A stretch of 29,798 nt of DNA from Lingula anatina. Taxonomy: Eukaryota; Brachiopoda; Lingulata; Lingulida; Lingulidae. The notes under the pieces are model-generated. The model made no database searches and was not told the DNA's origin. It saw only the letters and a program-made list of their open reading frames with translations. Shown here piece after piece: positions 1 to 9,700 of this stretch. The DNA lies in assembly GCF_001039355.2 (NCBI RefSeq), contig NW_019775466.1, forward strand, positions 319,143-348,940, written 5' to 3'. The translations under genes were made by a program, and so were the position numbers. Position 1 is the first letter of the stretch; each line of letters opens with the position of its first letter.

Positions 1-480
1 ATTGATTTTCAATATAATTTATCTACTCTCTGTTAAAATTTCAGAAGATTTCACAATTGCGAATTCCTCTGACCAGCAAATAACCATCTAATTAAATCTG
101 TGACGGTTCTTTTTAGTGTGATATATTAGTGCCTGGGTCACAAATGGGATGTTATAAATCCAGTGACGATTTTTCATGAGTTCAGATGCAACATGTACAA
201 AAATTTGATATGACCGTGCACGTTATATCTTTATATTTATAAAAAATTCACATTTAACAATCTACTGACAACCACGGCATGCTTTTATTCAAAACCGTTG
301 AGTCTAAAGAGAGATTAAAATGTGCCTGTGATGAATTAATAAAATATAATTGAAAATGACCGCAAATTTGTCTTTGCGTAAAAAAGTCAATTCTATAAGC
401 ATGAGATCAAATAAGAAAAAACGAATAAAAAACAACCATGGTTTGACAGCACGTGTTCTGAAGTCAGAAGAAATATAAAA
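1..480. other. Gene-free AT-rich stretch
   Basis: No reading frame with recognisable protein similarity and no clear repeat structure was seen on either strand. The stretch is AT-rich and behaves like ordinary intergenic DNA. Confidence 0.5.
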
Positions 481-490
481 CATCTTGGAA

Positions 491-537
491 AACTACTACT
501 ACTACTACTACTACAAACACACACACACACACACACG
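491..537. repeat. Compound microsatellite (ACT)n-(CA)n
   Basis: About eight ACT trinucleotides are followed directly by about ten CA dinucleotides. This is a simple compound microsatellite just upstream of the retrotransposon remnant. Confidence 0.95.
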
Positions 538-689
538 ACTACATTTCACAAACCTACCACCTAGCTACAAAGAAATATAAACAACTAGTAAAGAAAGAAT
601 GAGTACAAAAATGTTATCCTAAATAAACTGGTGTCTGAAAAAAACCCCTAAAGAGTTCTAGCAAACTCTTAAAAAACTAAAGGATAGAG

Positions 690-1790
690 AAGAAAAAAAA
701 ACAACATAATTCGTCCTGAGATTTTGCAACAACATTTCCAACAACTTTGCGGAATTCCCCCTACTGATGATCAGCGAATAGATCGTGAAATTAGTAAATA
801 TGAGAGAACAGAAGGAGATCCTGTCCTTAATAACCCCATAAGCATTTGAGAAGTAAAAAACTTATCAAAAAAATTGAAAAATGGAAAAGCGACTGGTGAA
901 GGCTCTATCAGAAATGAAATGTTATATGGATGTGAAATTGGGCACAATAAATCTCAGAAAAAATAATGTCATCAGGCCCGTAAGGGGGGAGGGATAGGTC
1001 CCCTCTGGATAAAATTTTAGCTACGTACACGAAGGATTCATGGTAAAAAAAGGTGCGATTTTTAAGAAAACTAACCCCACTTTTGAAATGGGCCTGGTCA
1101 ATAAATAAAATAAGCAAAATGCCCTATGAACGTATACACTTAAAATGTGTAAATGGGCACTTGGTGTGAGAAGATCAGCCAGCAAAAATGCCTGTCGTGC
1201 AGAACCTGGGCGTCTCCCATTATACTTGGACACTGTCAAATTAGTATCAAGATACAGTGAAAGGCTGAATAACCTCCCAGAGCAAAGAATTTTCAAACAA
1301 GCCTACAACAGAGAACAAACAGAAAGGAGAAATAACTGGTTTTGGGCAATGTCATATTTGGTCCAATTGACAATAAAATCCACAATCAGCAAAATCTAGA
1401 GAATGATATAGCCATCAAAATAAAACAAGATTTTTGGGGAAGAGTTGCACAGAGAGGAAAATAATAAACTTAAAACATACAGAAAAATTAACAATTACTA
1501 TGAGCCCGAAAGATTCTTAAAAATTAATATTCCACGTACCCACAAAAAATACTTTTGGCAAAAATGCGAATAAGTAATCACGACCTAGAAATTGAAAGAG
1601 AGCGACATACAAACCCCAAGGCACAACTGTAGGACCGAAAATGTTCCCACTGTGACAAGGTGGAAGATGAACTTCATTTCTTCCTAGAATGCGATCATCA
1701 CGAAATTGAAAGAAAACTACTCTTTGAATGCATACCAGAGGTAAACTCGCAGGGTTTAACAGACAAGGTCAGACGGCCCGATTAGACAAC
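690..1790 (+). mobile_element. Decayed, internally deleted non-LTR retrotransposon
   Basis: Three blocks in the same orientation look like pieces of a LINE-type polyprotein. At about 766-930 a frame containing one TGA reads EVKNLSKKLKNGKATGEGS, then IRNEML, which resembles the KNGKAxGxDxIxNEML motif at the start of many non-LTR reverse transcriptases. At 1148-1390 a frame reads CKWALGVRRSASKNA and GRLPLYLD, like the region after the RT domain in such elements. At 1636-1740 RKCSHCDKVEDELHFFLEC has the CxxC...HFxxxC pattern of the C-terminal zinc-binding module. Most of the RT domain between the first two blocks is missing, and stops and frame changes interrupt the rest, so it is a dead copy. 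The clade (L2, CR1 or RTE-like) cannot be decided from this. Confidence 0.75.
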
Positions 1791-1969
1791 GGATGGACAC
1801 CCCGTAGGGGTTACGCAACAAGCATTCAAGTGGGTCGGCCATATTTGATCCTCGGATCTGTTAGTACTCTGTTCTGAATGCGCTCAATGCCGCCATACTC
1901 TAAGCCCTACCTTATTATGGACTGGTAAATAGTTATCTGATCTTGTGTGTCCATTTGTACTTTTGTCTA

Positions 1970-2630
1970 AGATAAAAAAAGGTTAATATATGGTGGTGGT
2001 GAAAAAAACGAAAAAAAAGTTCGGAGAATAAGATAAGTTTTTCACATAAAAGAAACAGAGGGAAAGCTATTTTGCCAAATGTAGGCTTTTATAACGCATT
2101 GAAACTCCTTTAGATAACATTAAAATGGCAAGAATTATCGGTGGAGATGTAGTTAAAATAATGTTTGAATTGCATCTTAGACACCGATGCTCTTTTTCTT
2201 ATGTATAATTATTTTACAATTGTGGTACCATTTTTACGACCTACTTATCTAAAGTTGACATTTTATTATTGATATCATAAAATATGTCTACGTTTATATA
2301 TCACAGAATATAAATATCGAAAAAAATGAAATAAATAAATAAAAATAAGAATTAGAAGATGGTACCATATGTATATATCGGTTTTAAATTGACAATTTTT
2401 AACATTTGCTCACAATGCCCCTACCTTATTTCACCAAACACATTAAGGGTCGAAATTACAGACTTGATTTTTTTTAATGTGGAATATTTTAGTTCAAAAG
2501 GTGTGTCTAGGTAATAGGTATTATTAATTGTAATAACTAAATAATCTCTGACTTCCACCTCTGAATAAACTGATCTTTGAGAAGTTGTTCCAATTCACTT
2601 GACGGAACATTTTCTTTTTGGTATAACCTT
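1970..2630. other. AT-rich intergenic stretch
   Basis: Very AT-rich sequence following the retrotransposon remnant. It contains short A-runs and AAATAAATA-like tracts, and no gene or defined repeat was seen. Confidence 0.45.
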
Positions 2631-2640
2631 AGACTGGGCC

Positions 2641-2850
2641 TGCATTCCCATAGATTAAGATCGATCCATCTAGGCCGACCTAACTCCCTGGGGGTTCACG
2701 CTAAATTGCTGTCAGCCGAGCGCGCGCGGTAGTTAATTACCCCTTTACAGCTTTTAGTAGGCGGGACAGACGCTTAAGCCGGCTAAGCTGACAGTAATCT
2801 CGTGAGACTCTCCACAGGGATAGATCCATCTAAAATCTGTGGGAATGGGG
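2641..2850. mobile_element. Short TIR element, family A, copy 1 (MITE-like)
   Basis: The left end begins CATTCCCATAGATTAAGATC, and the reverse complement of the right end reads CATTCCCACAGATTTTAGAT, so this is a roughly 210-bp terminal-inverted-repeat element without coding capacity. The same family recurs as a disrupted copy immediately to the right (about 2855-6190) and as a split copy in USE1 intron 1 (about 21215-24445). The interiors share ACTCCCTGGGGGTTCACG and GCGGGACAGACGCTTAAGCC. No target-site duplication could be fixed with certainty. Confidence 0.75.
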
Positions 2851-2929
2851 TCTGGGTTCCCGTCCCTAGATCGATCTAACAGGATCGGCCCATCTCCACG
2901 GGGTCTCTCTCTAAATTGCTTTCAGCTAA

Positions 2930-4161
2930 TACCCCCGTCACACTTATTCGGAATCAGCAGGAATGAAGAAGAATGAGCCCGAACGAAGAATTTTTAAAAT
3001 TCGAACCACATTCGGGGGAAAATTTCAAATTGACCTTAATTATTGTAAGAGTACCGTTGGAATACTCAGAATGCGCTTGAATTCGCCTGGAATGATGAGT
3101 GCGTTTTCGACTGTGTAGCTCTCAAAAGCAGTTCGAATGTAGTTGGAAAACTAGGAATATTTATAATGCTGTAAGAAGGCAGTAAGAATATTTAGAATAT
3201 ACTTTGAACGGCGCACTAGTGTAGTTCGATTGCTGGCAAAATTAATATTTCAGCTCATCCGAGGCACATTCGAAACATTCTGGTGGAGTATAAAATCCCC
3301 GTCACACTAGAGGCGGAATGATTAAAGGTACATACGAACCGAGCATCGGTGGAGCGTGGATTCCCAGTAACACATGTAAACCACTTCTACTAGTTTCTTA
3401 TACGACTCTAATAAATTCGACATGCCAAGGGATAAACTGAATAAATCACCCGATCAGCCATAAAAGAGCTTTAGAGTGATCCTTTCTTTAAATTTTTGGT
3501 TGTCAATTTAACCTACTTTCGTGACCTACTTTTCTGCCCCATTGACATACAGCTTAGAATGCTAGCAGAAAAATCTATTCAAACATCACTTTCGGGTAAA
3601 ATTAAACAAGGCCTTTTGGTAATTCTCTTAGTTATACTACTTGAAACTATATGCTGGCACTTGGTTGGTTTTTATGACAAAAAATTGACTTTGTATGTAT
3701 CTTTAATAATGGCGTCGGAAATACAATTCTTTGTGCATTTCAGGATATTCGAATAGCATTCTAAAAACATTCTAAAAATTCTGAGTGCATTCCAAATATT
3801 TTTACCCATTCTTGTGGCCGGCTCGAATGTTTTTGTCATGGCTTTGTAAGAATGCCCCTGGAATACTATGAATGCACATCGAACCCGCCTGGAATGATTC
3901 TTGCACATTCCAGGTATATTACCCCTCATATGCAGCTCGAATGTAGTTGAAATACTGTAGGGATATTGCGATAAATTTCCTCTTGGAATGCACTTCGAAA
4001 GTTTTTGACATGACAAAAACATTCGGAATGCCACATGAATGGGTAAAATATTTAGAATGCACTCGGAATTTTTAGAATGCTCTTCGAATATCCAGGAGCG
4101 CACAAAGAATTGTCTCTTCGACGGCATTCTTGCTCATTCCGCCTCTAGTGTGACGGGGGTA
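2930..4161. mobile_element. TIR element with CCCCCGTCACACT ends, TA target duplication
   Basis: The 13-bp ends CCCCCGTCACACT (2932-2944) and AGTGTGACGGGGG (4147-4159) are perfect inverted repeats flanked by TA on each side, as for Tc1/mariner/IS630-type and related elements. The interior is non-coding and packed with GAATG/CATTC words. A second internal end of the same family, in the same orientation as the reverse complement of the right terminus, begins at about 3296 (CCCCGTCACACTAGAGGCGG). It is itself interrupted by a TTTAAAGGTRCA MITE, so this region is a composite of at least two family members. Confidence 0.8.
3322..3492 (-). mobile_element. TTTAAAGGTRCA MITE, copy 1
   Basis: The reverse complement of this stretch aligns along its length with 16110-16278 in NDUFA13 intron 3. 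Shared words include TATAAGAAACTA, AGAAGTGGTTTA, TGTGTTACTGGGAATCC, TTTTATGGCTGATC and CCCTTGGCAT. The two copies lie in opposite orientation about 12.8 kb apart. It carries no coding capacity. The boundary on the 3492 side is approximate because the flank also resembles that of the other copy. Confidence 0.7.
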
Positions 4162-4174
4162 TGAAGTGGCTTAT

Positions 4175-4746
4175 GCCCCTATTTTACACAGACCACGAAT
4201 CCCACGAATCGCCAAATTTCAGGATTCGTGGTTGAATCGTAATCAGTTCGTGAAGTTCTTAACAGATTCGTATATTTGTAGTCAGTTCTTGCAATTCTTG
4301 ACCAACAGGAATTCGTGGCAAAAACATTGATGGCCCTATTTCACACAGACCACGAATCCCACGAATCGCCAGGAATTGACAAATTTCAGGATTCTTGGTT
4401 GAATCGTAATCAGTTCGTGACGTTCTTAACAGATTCGTATATAATCGTAGTCAGTTCTTGCAATTCTTGATCAATCGGGAATTCGTGGCAAAATTTTCAG
4501 CTGTTCAAAATTTTGGCCACGAACTCCCGATTCCAAAAAAATGGTAGTGAATTCTTGACAATATTCGTGCGATTCAAGCCGAATCCCACGAATATTCGTA
4601 ACACTATCGCACCTGTATCGTAACTGAATCGTAGAGCGTGTCGAATTAGGCCAGAAAATTTGCAAAATCTCACGAATCCTCACGAATCCTGAAATTTGTC
4701 AATTCCTGGCGATTCGTGGGATTCGTAGTCTGTGTGAAATAGGGGC
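4175..4746. mobile_element. CACGAAT-rich foldback/TIR element
   Basis: Long inverted ends are visible: GCCCCTATTTTACACAGACC at the left, and GCCCCTATTTCACACAGACT as the reverse complement of the right end, continuing through ACGAATCCCACGAATCGCCA. A second internal copy of the left end starts at about 4333, so the left arm is partly duplicated. The interior contains many CACGAAT/ATTCGTG words in both orientations. No transposase frame is present. No convincing target-site duplication was found. Confidence 0.8.
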
Positions 4747-4898
4747 TGGCACGCTTACTAAAGCTGTTAAACGATTGTTTATTATTATTATCAGCTTCAG
4801 TGGGCGTGACAGACATCTAAGCCGCCCAAGTTAATTGCAATAAAGCGAGAATTCCCCTGGAGATAGTTCGTTCCAATGTTAACGATAGTCTCTGGGAA

Positions 4899-5432
4899 GG
4901 GTACGTACGGATAAAATTTAGTCCCAAAATATTACACGTCCCTATACTCCCGTTCCCGATAGATACATAAAGGGAAAACTGAAAAAACGTCTTTTTAGAT
5001 TTAAATACCGATAGATCCGATTTTTTACCACCGTCCTATAAATTTGCGTTCCTATAGATACGACGTCCTCATAAACCCACGTCCTTTACATCCGCATACC
5101 TATAGATCCATGTATTTGTAGATCCAAATACCGATAGATCCATTACAGGTACACTATTGCTCAAAATGGTTGGTATACTACTCAGTACATAAAATGCACT
5201 GTTTAAAACGAGAGTACACATATTAATCCTATCAGCAATTTATTATTCTACTATAGATCGTTTTTACGCAATACTCGGGTAATTTACATTAGGCCTACTA
5301 ATGCATTATCTGACGGAAATTTATGATTTCACTAGATGTTTTGTTTTTTTCATGTTACATTCATTTAGCTTTGATTACGAAGGCTTCTGACAGGAACCTA
5401 AGATTATATATTTTTTCATAGCGATTAATCCA

Positions 5433-5465
<33 letters not shown>

Positions 5466-6180
5466 CCCCGTCAATTAAGAACTCGGCAAAAGTTGATGAA
5501 ATAATGTTAAGAGTTTTACAAGTAAACCCTTCTTATTTTATACTGTGTATGATTTATTTGGGCATTTCATGAATGATTCTGCCTGATAACTGTCTTGTAT
5601 ACTTGATAGAAACCATTAGGCCTACTGTATGGTTGACAAACATACCCAAAGTTTGCAGGCAAAAATCGGCTATTTATATATATATAGAAGTTACTTACAT
5701 CTTGGACATAATAACGAATTTGTGTCGTTTTTATGTCCAAGTAGTTTACATTGATGAAGTTACGTGCTTAGGGCCTACATTGCGGAATGGAGTAAATGAT
5801 AGTAAACGATAGTAGGCCTAAAGACGTGTAGACGCGAACGTACATGTAGGCCTATGTCTTGTTTGAACACCTAATAAATATATAAATAAATAAATATCAG
5901 GTTGTAATTAAGTCATCTCACTGAGTGGGTCAGTACTCGCATCTCGAAAGCCTCATACCTGTATCTCAAGTTTATATCGGCATTTTAGCCGATTAATTAC
6001 GATGTCAGATAGATGGATCTAGCGGTACCTGGATCTATAGATACGTGGGTTTATAGGAAACTGTTGGTAGATCTATCGGAACGTTTTAACGAGACGTAAA
6101 TCTATTGAGACGTGTATGTATAGAGACGTATCTATCGGGACGAATATTTTATTGGGACGTTTATCTATATGGCGGACCCC
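4899..6180. mobile_element. Non-autonomous TIR element with perfect 8-bp target duplication
   Basis: Inverted arms rich in GATAGATC, CGTCCC and AAACCCACGT extend about 200 bp from each end, separated by an AT-rich centre. The left end is GGGTACGTACGG, and the reverse complement of the right end is GGGGTCCGCC followed by ATAGATAAACGTCCC. The sequence TCTGGGAA stands immediately outside both ends (4891-4898 and 6181-6188), an exact 8-bp duplication. An 8-bp duplication is typical of hAT-type transposases, which is an inference here since no transposase is encoded. A CA microsatellite and four copies of the palindrome TAGGCCTA lie inside. Confidence 0.75.
5439..5465. repeat. (CA)n microsatellite
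   Basis: About thirteen uninterrupted CA units in the centre of the 8-bp-TSD element. Confidence 0.95.
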
Positions 6181-6195
6181 TCTGGGAATGGTCTC

Positions 6196-6199
<4 letters not shown>

Positions 6200-6233
<34 letters not shown>
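6200..6233. repeat. Poly(T) tract, 34 bases
   Basis: An uninterrupted run of 34 T begins just to the right of the end of family A copy 2. It could be the tail of a minus-strand retroelement or a simple homopolymer. No retroelement body was recognised next to it. Confidence 0.9.
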
Positions 6234-6236
<3 letters not shown>

Positions 6237-6678
6237 GCTCAAATGTTGTTCTGTGATTATGAATTTAACAGTTCAAGAACTGTTTTTAGGAAGTCCTTCA
6301 GAGTGTCCTAGAACAGATTAAGATTATTTTTCATTAAAAGAGAAAAACAATATGTTCTAGGTCAGACTGAGAACCGTAAGTGAGCGCTAAATGAGAGGGT
6401 TTATTATTATTTTTGAAAGGCATTGCTGAGAGCGTTGCTGCACTGTATCGTTTTGCGTTAACTAATTAAAATTGCAATCTGGGAATAAGTCGTAAGGAAA
6501 TGTCTTTTTCATGAGATGTTTTCCCTAAAAATTCAGCCATAAAACATGGATTGTGACATAATAGGAGCACAAATTCATTGTTACTGAAATACACATTTTA
6601 TCTTGTAACTTCGTGAAGACATAATTTACGTCTTGCGTTTTACTTTACCATCTGGTTTGACCTCCAACAACCACCAAA
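6234..6678 (+). promoter_or_regulatory. Upstream region / presumed NDUFA13 promoter
   Basis: This 445-bp gap separates the transposon stack from the NDUFA13 start codon and must hold the core promoter and 5' UTR if the transcript starts locally. No TATA box at a convincing position was seen, which is common for nuclear genes of mitochondrial proteins. The context CCAAAATGGCG at the start codon fits an animal translation start. Confidence 0.4.
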
Positions 6679-6769
6679 ATGGCGAACATCAAGTACAGAC
6701 AAGAAATGCCGCGGCCTGGCGGCTATAGTGAGCCCATGTGGCAAAAAGTTCCAAGGAAAAACTTTTCGG
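6679..6769 (+). CDS. NDUFA13: NDUFA13 exon 1 (residues 1-31, first base of codon 31)
   Basis: The exon starts at ATG in CCAAAATGGCG, encodes the MPRPGGY motif and ends in phase 1 at the donor GTAACA. It is too short to stand out as an open frame, because reading runs into the intron after about 30 codons. Its assignment rests on the family N-terminal signature and on the phase match with the 11133 exon, which together rebuild SGY before the membrane helix. Confidence 0.92.
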
Positions 6770-9700
6770 GTAACAAATAAGTTTATTATATTTAAGTTTA
6801 GGACAGACAAATGTCCATTTAAGTCCGCTAAGAGGCGTGGTGACACGGAGTATTCGTCTAAAACTACGTCTTGAACTTTCCAAATTCCACTTGACCGCGA
6901 GTTAAATTAAGTAATCTTTGGTATCAACACTTTCTGTAGCTCAAGTATTATGTCATCGAAGAAATATAGGTAGATTGTTATTTATAAACTATATTTAAGC
7001 TACTGAAACACGAAGATACATTAGAATTTAGATGCAATGGCTTGAACGGTTGCTTTGATCGGTTGGCGAATCTAAGAACCACATAACTTAAGTAATTTAT
7101 AAAACCGTTAACAGGTGTTATAAAACGACTCTTACTTTTTAGATCGTTATAAAGCATGCCTTTTTAAGTTTTATTCTGAATGTTTATAAGTCCATGGAAT
7201 TTTTCCTTGAAAAATAAAGAGTAAATCCCGTGGAGAGTACCTTTATCAGTTATGACGTTCTAAATTGTGGTATTCTTACAGTCGGTTTCCGGTGTGGCGT
7301 GATAGACCCGTGCCGTGACGAAACCGTTCTGCACATGCGCATTGAGGGTAAATAGAAAGAAGTAACTTCCGATATGACGATGACGTCCTAAGTAGGCGCT
7401 ATGTTTGCACTGAACTATGATCTTTCAATTCATAATTCAGTGGTTTTCATCATGAGAGAGTATGTATTTGATAATCTTATTACTACAGTATACGGGGGAA
7501 TGTGGAAGTGAGCTTTTGATCGTGACTGAACTGTTTTGCTCTGTGTGAAAAACGTCGTAGATCGTAGACTCAAATGTTTTCACTCTACAATGTTCTTTCA
7601 ATTCAGAGTTCAGTCATTTTCATTAAAAAGAAATTGTGTGTTTGATAATACTACATCTCTACGGGGAAATGTTGAAAATGCATGTGCAGCTACATACTGT
7701 AAGTCAACAGACTGATACCCCCGCGTGAATAATCTGTCAGAACGGTTTATTCACGACGACGGTTTCTTCACGTGACACCGGATTACCTAACCCAGAACGA
7801 GGCTCGATTTTAGGACTAGGGTAAAACATTGGCTTGCGCCCATTACTCTTAATGTTAAAATGGCGAACTTTGATCGTTCATATCAAACAGACAAGAGGAC
7901 AATTTCTTGTGACAACCACTTGGTCATATTCACTTGGGATTTTAGCGTCAGTCAATGGGCCCCAGGAGGATTTTCTAGAGCTGATGGTGATTTTATCAGC
8001 GATAATACCAACACTCCTCCGACGGGCTGCAATTTCAGTTAACATCAGATACATGTTATAATAGGCATATTTTATCATCTGTATCGCGTATATCTGTGAA
8101 CAAATACGCGTGACAACTGTTTGTTGATATTCACTTATGTATTTAGCTCAGGGAAATGGCCATCAAAGAGATTTTCTAGCGTCAGGGGCGACTTTATCAA
8201 CATCAGACTTGATCAGTATCACAATACAAAGTATGATCTATAAAAATCCGAATTGAATGCATATTTAACCGTCATAAATCACTTTGAATTCTTAACCAAA
8301 TGCAAAATGAAAGATACAATAAAGCTTGTTGACTTTAAATTTACAATACATTTTATTTCTTTTTATAAGGAGTTATAAAATTCCCTGACGTACGCTGTAA
8401 AGTTGCATTCTAAATTAACATTTGTACAGTAAAAATGAATTGGAACTTTATGATATAAAACCTGTAAGGAATAAAAACACTGAATCCATAACGAAGATTT
8501 GATTGCTGAGTGTTTTTTTTTATAACTGCTGTAAACTTAAGCATGGGTTAATAGATTAAACTCAGCAAACAGCTCCACCCGATTGTTTCTTCAAGTTCAC
8601 ATGCAGGGATCTTCCTGGGTCAAAATTTGGTTGGGCCATTTTGGCCCACTTGGTCAAAAAAAGTGGGCCATTTTTAAAAAATGTGTGACGTGAATTATTT
8701 GGCAAAAAATTCATTATATTTCAATATTTTTATGTGATTAAAAACACTGAAAAAAGGCTTGATGCTATTACTCTTGAGTTCTAAATAATTGTAGTGTGTG
8801 GAAAAATCTCCCAAATTAACAATTGTACTGTCCCAAAAATTAATCATTGTACTGTGCTGAGTAATAGCACTGCATGGAAAAGGTTGACAATTCCCATTTT
8901 ATTGTGAAAAAAGCCATTGCTCTAAAAAGAATTTTTATTTTTCAAAATATTTGAATTCTTTTTTAACCTGAAAACAATTAAGCAATGATCTTAGCTGAGA
9001 GAAACCCGTCTTACATATATCTATATTTACATAAAAATCTAGCAAGCAACTACATAACATTACTAAAATTAGTTGGCATATCGATTATTGTACTTATACA
9101 TTAAGTCTTTGTGATTATTATTAATATTACACTGCTGCAGGGCTTAACGCTTATTTTTCAGGACACCTGTCCACTCAGGCTTACTGCTGAGTTTCAACTG
9201 TCCCCCAGCTAATTTCCACTTGCACAGTTCCTCCACCCCCACCTAAAAAAAGTGCAATTTTTTCAATATCTAAACTGGTTCCTTTAGGTGGATATAATGA
9301 TGGGCAGTTTTAAATCCTGACTGTGCATCCAGTTGCGCAATTCCCGCATTGAAAACGATGTTGTTCCTCATTTAGAGACATGTAGCGCTGCTAAAGGTGC
9401 AAAATTACAAAAATAAAGTCTGTTGAAATTTAGTTAAAAGCACCCATCTAAAAAACAGACGAATATTTCTCCTTTTCATTTATCGATTACTCAACATGTG
9501 GCCCAACTGAACTGAGAATATACTTGTTTACCCAGCTTGTGTAGTTAGGTGTTCTCAGAGGTCCGTGCGCGACCTGTTTTCAGTGTTTTGAGCATTACAT
9601 GTTTTTCATTGCGTACTTGTTTCAGTTTCGATAAATTTTTGTGAAACGGGTCACATGTCAGCCCGCGCAACATCGCTACACGCACTTCGAGCAACATCAT

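Larger units (their letters stand above)
2855..6195. mobile_element. Family A element, copy 2, split by three later insertions
   Basis: The left part (about 2855-2929) carries TTCCCGTCCCTAGATCGATC and CTAAATTGCTTTCAGC. The right part (about 4788-4898) carries GGGCGTGACAGACATCTAAG and ends in TCTGGGAA, with the last bases resuming at 6181. Read together, these match the order of motifs in family A copy 1. The gaps are filled by a GAATG-rich TIR element (2930-4161), a CACGAAT-rich TIR element (4175-4746) and a GATAGATC-rich TIR element (4899-6180). Removing the inserts restores a continuous family A copy with inverted ends. Confidence 0.65.

Noticed and set aside
3672-4127. 151-codon minus-strand open frame
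   Set aside because: Lies wholly inside the GAATG-rich TIR element. The apparent protein is a translation of repeated CATTC/GAATG words.
6105-6311. Open frame with a polyphenylalanine run
   Set aside because: Produced by reading through the 34-base poly(T) tract.
7860-8042. NTPPTG-containing frame as the NDUFA13 N-terminus
   Set aside because: Only a superficial likeness to MPPPGGY. It falls in a direct repeat, and the 6679 exon fits far better.
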